Assembly: GCA_035771175.1 (NCBI GenBank)
Contig: CM069600.1
Coordinates: 12,845,920-12,909,919, forward strand
Origin: Paratinospora sagittata
Taxonomy: Eukaryota > Streptophyta > Magnoliopsida > Ranunculales > Menispermaceae
Direction: 5' to 3'
DNA: 64,000 nucleotides
This document shows positions 60,659 through 64,000 of the stretch, in pieces. How positions within the stretch are numbered: position 1 is the first letter of the stretch; each line of letters opens with the position of its first letter. Made by a program: the position numbers and the translations under genes. The notes below the pieces were generated by a model. The model saw nothing but the letters and a program-made list of their open reading frames with translations. It was not told the DNA's origin and did no database searches.

Positions 60659-60860
60659 CTGTTGGCCCAGTATAACCGTCCAAGGGGGGGGGGGAGGGGG
60701 GGGGGAATTGGACTTGGCAGATTTTCACGTTACCTTTCGGTTGATTAAAATAAACAGAATATAATGCGCAGTAGGTAACATCAGAAACAAAACAAATAAA
60801 GACAAGTGCAGTAAGTAAATATGAACACAGAGATTTAGAGTGGTTCAACTCCCCTCGAGT
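60659..60860 (-). mobile_element. LTR fragment of the gag-only copia family
   Basis: TGTTGGCCCAGTATAACCGTCC then ATTGGACTTGGCAG, GCGCAGTAGGTAACA and GAGTGGTTC match the LTR inner end at 9377-9545. About 200 bp remain. The usual GCGGGG has expanded to long G-runs. It is cut on the right near 60861, where the hAT-associated sequence begins. Confidence 0.8.
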
Positions 60861-61609
60861 CCAAGGAACGAAAATTCGATTTCGCCATAAACTTCGACCT
60901 TCAAAAATCAGAATTAATTCGGAGAAGTTTAATTCGACGTGGAGAATTTTTGTAAAAATTCGCCAACTTAGAGAAGTTTAACGAATTTGTATATAAATGC
61001 TAAAATATGCATAATTACTATTAGAAATGATGGAAACAAGACATAAAAGTATAAATATAATCATTTGAAACATGTGTTTTTTACTTTAACAATGTTTATG
61101 CGCATCGCGCATACTATGAATTTTATATTGTTTACTTGTATCTAACAATTTCTTTCTTTTTTCAGGTCAAAAGACTTATGAAGGATTTAAATTGAATTCA
61201 ATATGCTTCAATTTCAAAGTGTTGAGACTTGATTGACCATTCTTAAAAGGATGAAGCAGCATTTTTGAAATTTAACTAGTATAGTTAGTAGCTTTCATGG
61301 ACTTATTTAAGTTGTAATTTAAATGTTTGTCTATTGTTTAAAATTAAGATTTATTTATTTTCCGTGAATAACTTTTTTTTTTTAATATGAAAGATTTCAT
61401 GCATATTTTGATTAATTGTCCATTAATTCTATACATTTAAAATTTAAATGTAGTTTTTTTGTATTGTTATTATACTATTATATGTTATTGAAGAAATTGA
61501 ATGCAAATTAATTGACTAAAATGAGTTGAAACATAATGCATTTTCATTGTCAAGGCAAAATATCATTAAAATGTTACAAAAGACTTGTCAAGTCTTTTAA
61601 AATACAAAA
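60861..61609 (-). mobile_element. Probable 3' end of the second hAT transposon
   Basis: Non-coding, between the LTR fragment and the transposase stop. It starts CAAGGAACGAAAATTCG and has repeated GAGAAGTTTAA motifs (about 60920, 60976) that could be subterminal binding repeats. The other end lies outside the window, so neither the inverted repeat nor the 8-bp duplication can be tested. Confidence 0.45.
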
Positions 61610-64000
61610 CTATAAATACATTGACCGACGTCCTTCTTCCTTTCGACTTTTAGTTGAACCCCCTTTGAAATATTGATGTTCAATATAATTACAGTATTGA
61701 GGCCATGACATGATGCTGTAATAAGAATTTTTGTAATCCTCAACAAACTTCTCGTACATTTGTGTCTCAACTGTAGTTAATACTCCCAAGCGCGGATAAC
61801 CAAGTTCAAATTGAAAATTTCTTCCGTGGGAATATGTATACGGCTGTGGGTTAAGTGACTGAATAGATGAAGAGTCTGATGAACCATCATTTTGATACTC
61901 ATTCCATCTAGTAGGCTTTATGCCACCATAGGCGTGATCGCGAGAATAATCACTTTGATACTCATGGGGCAAGACCAATCCAATTGATCTTACACCACGT
62001 GAGATGGATGTACTTTCAGAAGAAATGTTACCTTGATATTCATCTGGCATTATCCACCCTGTTGGCTTTACACTAATATTTTCTTGTTGGCTCCAACTGT
62101 AGCTCCCTTGAGATGACATGGCTTCATTATCATATTGTTGTTGTTGATATCTTGGGTAACCATATAATGATGATGATGATGATGATATGGCTTCAATGTC
62201 ATCTTCAACACTCATGTTTCCCATAGCCAATTCAACATCATGAATATTAGTATGTTTTGATCTAGACGTATGACCATGTTTTTTACGTCCATATTTTTGT
62301 CTATGCATTGATGATGGCCGAGATCCATGGTCAGCATCCTGAGTAGAATGATCATATTGACTCTCTCCAGTAAATGGACTCATTTGCACCTGGTTTTGTG
62401 TATGTCTTTCACTTTGTTGTTGCCCCTGGCCCTGACTCCATTGTTGTGATCCTCCACCACCCACATTACCGTCGTCGCCATCGTCATCGTCATCATCATC
62501 GTCATCGTTATCGTTATCGGCATCTGGTGCTTGTGTTGAGTCATCATCATGGCCACCATTGTTATTGTCATCACCATCATTATTATCATCATAATTGTCA
62601 TCATCTCTATCAGCATCACTATCACTAATTGACGATATTGAATACCCTGTTGCTGGGACATTAACTTCTGCGGCCATAAATTCATCAACATCAACCCCCA
62701 TCTCTTTTGCAATGTATGAACTTGGTCTACCACCTGGTTCATCCATCAAAGGTTGATTTGTATCTTTAACCCACTCATACAAGGGATTCTCATCCCCTTC
62801 TTCCAAAAAGATTTCTGTCAAATCAATAGGATCTTGAGAGATACCAAGTTCTGTATTTTCCCTTATATTTTTTGCACGAAGTCTCATGTTATAATGAACA
62901 AATACCAACTTTTGCAACCTTTCGTGCCCCAACCTATTTCTTTGTTTGGTGTGAATCAACCCAAAAGTACTCCAATTTCTTTCACACCCTGAAGAAGATG
63001 CAGTTTGTGACAATATTTTTACAGCAAGTACCCTTAAATTAGGAGCGGAGCTCCCATATAAAGTCCACCATTCAGCTGTAGAAAAAATAAGAATAGTAAT
63101 ATTAAAATTAAAAAAATTATGGTATTTAGACATATAATATGATTTATCACCTGGATGCGTATTTTTCATTCCGCTTTGAGCTGCCAGAGACCCAAATGAT
63201 CCTAAAGCATCTCGAAAGTATTTTAACTACAAAAAATTAATATGCACAATATAAACCTCATTAAAAATATTGATGACGTACTATATAGTTATAAAATTTT
63301 AATTTTAATCATATCTTACCTCACTCAATGCTTGCGCTTGTTTATCACCTTCGGGCACTAATTTTGCAATAACTTGATTTAATGCATCTATCAAATCTGA
63401 ACTCATTCCAAGTTGATGCTTATATTGGTACAACGGGTTCAAAAAAAATGCTGAAAGAATTAACAAATATAGTTAATTGCATTACTATAACACAAAAAAT
63501 TTAATATGTTTTAAACTTTTTTTTCAAAAAATACCTGCTTGGTGGAGTGGGTGACAAAGTTGACTTGTCCATCTTCTATCAACAATTTTTAAAATCCATT
63601 TATACGAACGAGGAGTTGCAGCTTTAATTGTTTCTTTCATTAACCTTATGGCTTCATATAATGATCCCATTGTCGGTTTTTTATCTCCATCTACCATCCG
63701 CAACACTTTTGCAATAGGATCTAAAGAGTTCGCTACATTCCTTGCATCATCCCAAAAACTCGTTCTGCCCACTATTTCTTCAACCTCTCTTGCTTGTGGA
63801 GTTCTTTTATGGACATAGTTTGTCCACTCTCTTGATGCAAACATTTCTTTTAAACCTTGTTTTTTTTCAAGAATGCTTCTTAAGGCAATGTAGTTGGTGG
63901 CAAATAGAGTGATCCCTGGACGAATTATGTCACCGCCGCATTTTTCTCTCATCAACGCCAACACCCAATGGTGATTATAAATATAATTTGTGATTTTTCT
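61610..64000 (-). CDS. hAT-family transposase gene, four exons in view, 5' end off the edge
   Basis: Exons: 63535-64000 (open to the right), 63320-63450, 63151-63226, 61610-63075; splice sites are GT-AG and in phase, giving 712 residues to the stop with no lesion. Exon 1 matches the RNase H-like region of DUF659/BED-type plant hAT proteins (FATNYIALRSIL, FWDDARNVANSLDPIAKVLRMVDGD). Exons 3-4 give AEWWTLYGSSAPNLRVLAVKILSQ and SSGCERNWSTFGLIHTKQRNRL, the hAT dimerisation domain. A ~380-residue tail follows: acidic (Asp-rich run coded by GAT repeats near 62470-62620), Gln/Ser-rich, then basic. The N-terminal zinc finger would lie beyond 64000. It may be an active element or a domesticated copy. 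Confidence 0.88.
62470..62620 (-). repeat. GAT/GAC trinucleotide-rich tract in the hAT gene
   Basis: Imperfect (GAT)n/(GAC)n/(AAT)n repeats coding an Asp/Asn run. It keeps the frame open. Slippage here would mostly add or remove acidic residues. Confidence 0.85.

Noticed and set aside
62374..62628. His/Tyr-rich plus-strand frame
   Set aside because: Shadow of the GAT-rich tract of the hAT transposase on the other strand.

Overview
This window is plant nuclear DNA, most likely from a flowering plant of eudicot type. It is AT-rich and dominated by plant transposable-element families: Ty1/copia, Ty3/gypsy chromovirus, Athila/Tat-like, hAT, L1-type and RTE-type LINEs, and tRNA-derived SINEs. It holds one recognisable host gene, an intron-rich EXO1 homologue on the minus strand. 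I cannot name the species. Nothing bacterial (operons, ribosome binding sites, CRISPR) is present, and most short open reading frames are chance.

Layout, left to right. 1-1500: a ~179-bp tandem repeat array, palindromic DNA and a SINE-like unit. 2200-6560: relic of an Athila/Tat-like LTR element on the minus strand. 6950-11676: gag-only Ty1/copia relic on the minus strand with a tRNA-Met primer site and a ~2.3-kb 5' LTR. 12020-13603: SIRE-like LTR fragment. 13604-15780 and 16477-33300: two copies of one Ty3-type LTR. The second copy is split by a 585-bp foldback element (18096-18680, 5-bp TSD) and by a hAT transposon (18788-32821, 8-bp TSD). A 9.8-kb Ty3 element with two 2.7-kb LTRs (19985-29815, 5-bp TSD) is inserted inside the hAT transposase gene. 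33447-39188: a rearranged Tekay/Del-like chromovirus (RNase H, integrase, chromodomain) and further LTR pieces.

41431-59575 carries twelve exons of EXO1 (5'-3' exonuclease 1, Rad2/FEN1 family), read on the minus strand. All splice phases agree, giving 594 residues through the stop codon. The first ~105 residues are not found; they may lie beyond the right edge or be lost. One intron (57765-57871) is bounded by AT and AC and fits the U12-type consensus. The next intron is 12.4 kb and holds two LINE segments, a Tat-like LTR, a 2.6-kb solo LTR with its 5-bp TSD, and a truncated copia element.

59755-60860 holds an RTE LINE 3' end, an Au-like SINE and a copia LTR scrap. 61610-64000 is a second hAT transposase gene, with four exons, no lesion seen and an Asp-rich tail, running off the right edge.

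The insertions can be ordered: Ty3 LTR copy 2 is oldest, then the foldback and the hAT landed in it, then the Ty3 element landed in the hAT. Only EXO1 looks like a host gene. I found no undescribed multi-gene system. The most notable signals are the AT-AC intron, the foldback element built from inverted LTR pieces around a SINE-like core, and a perfect 24-bp inverted duplication at a retrotransposon deletion junction.
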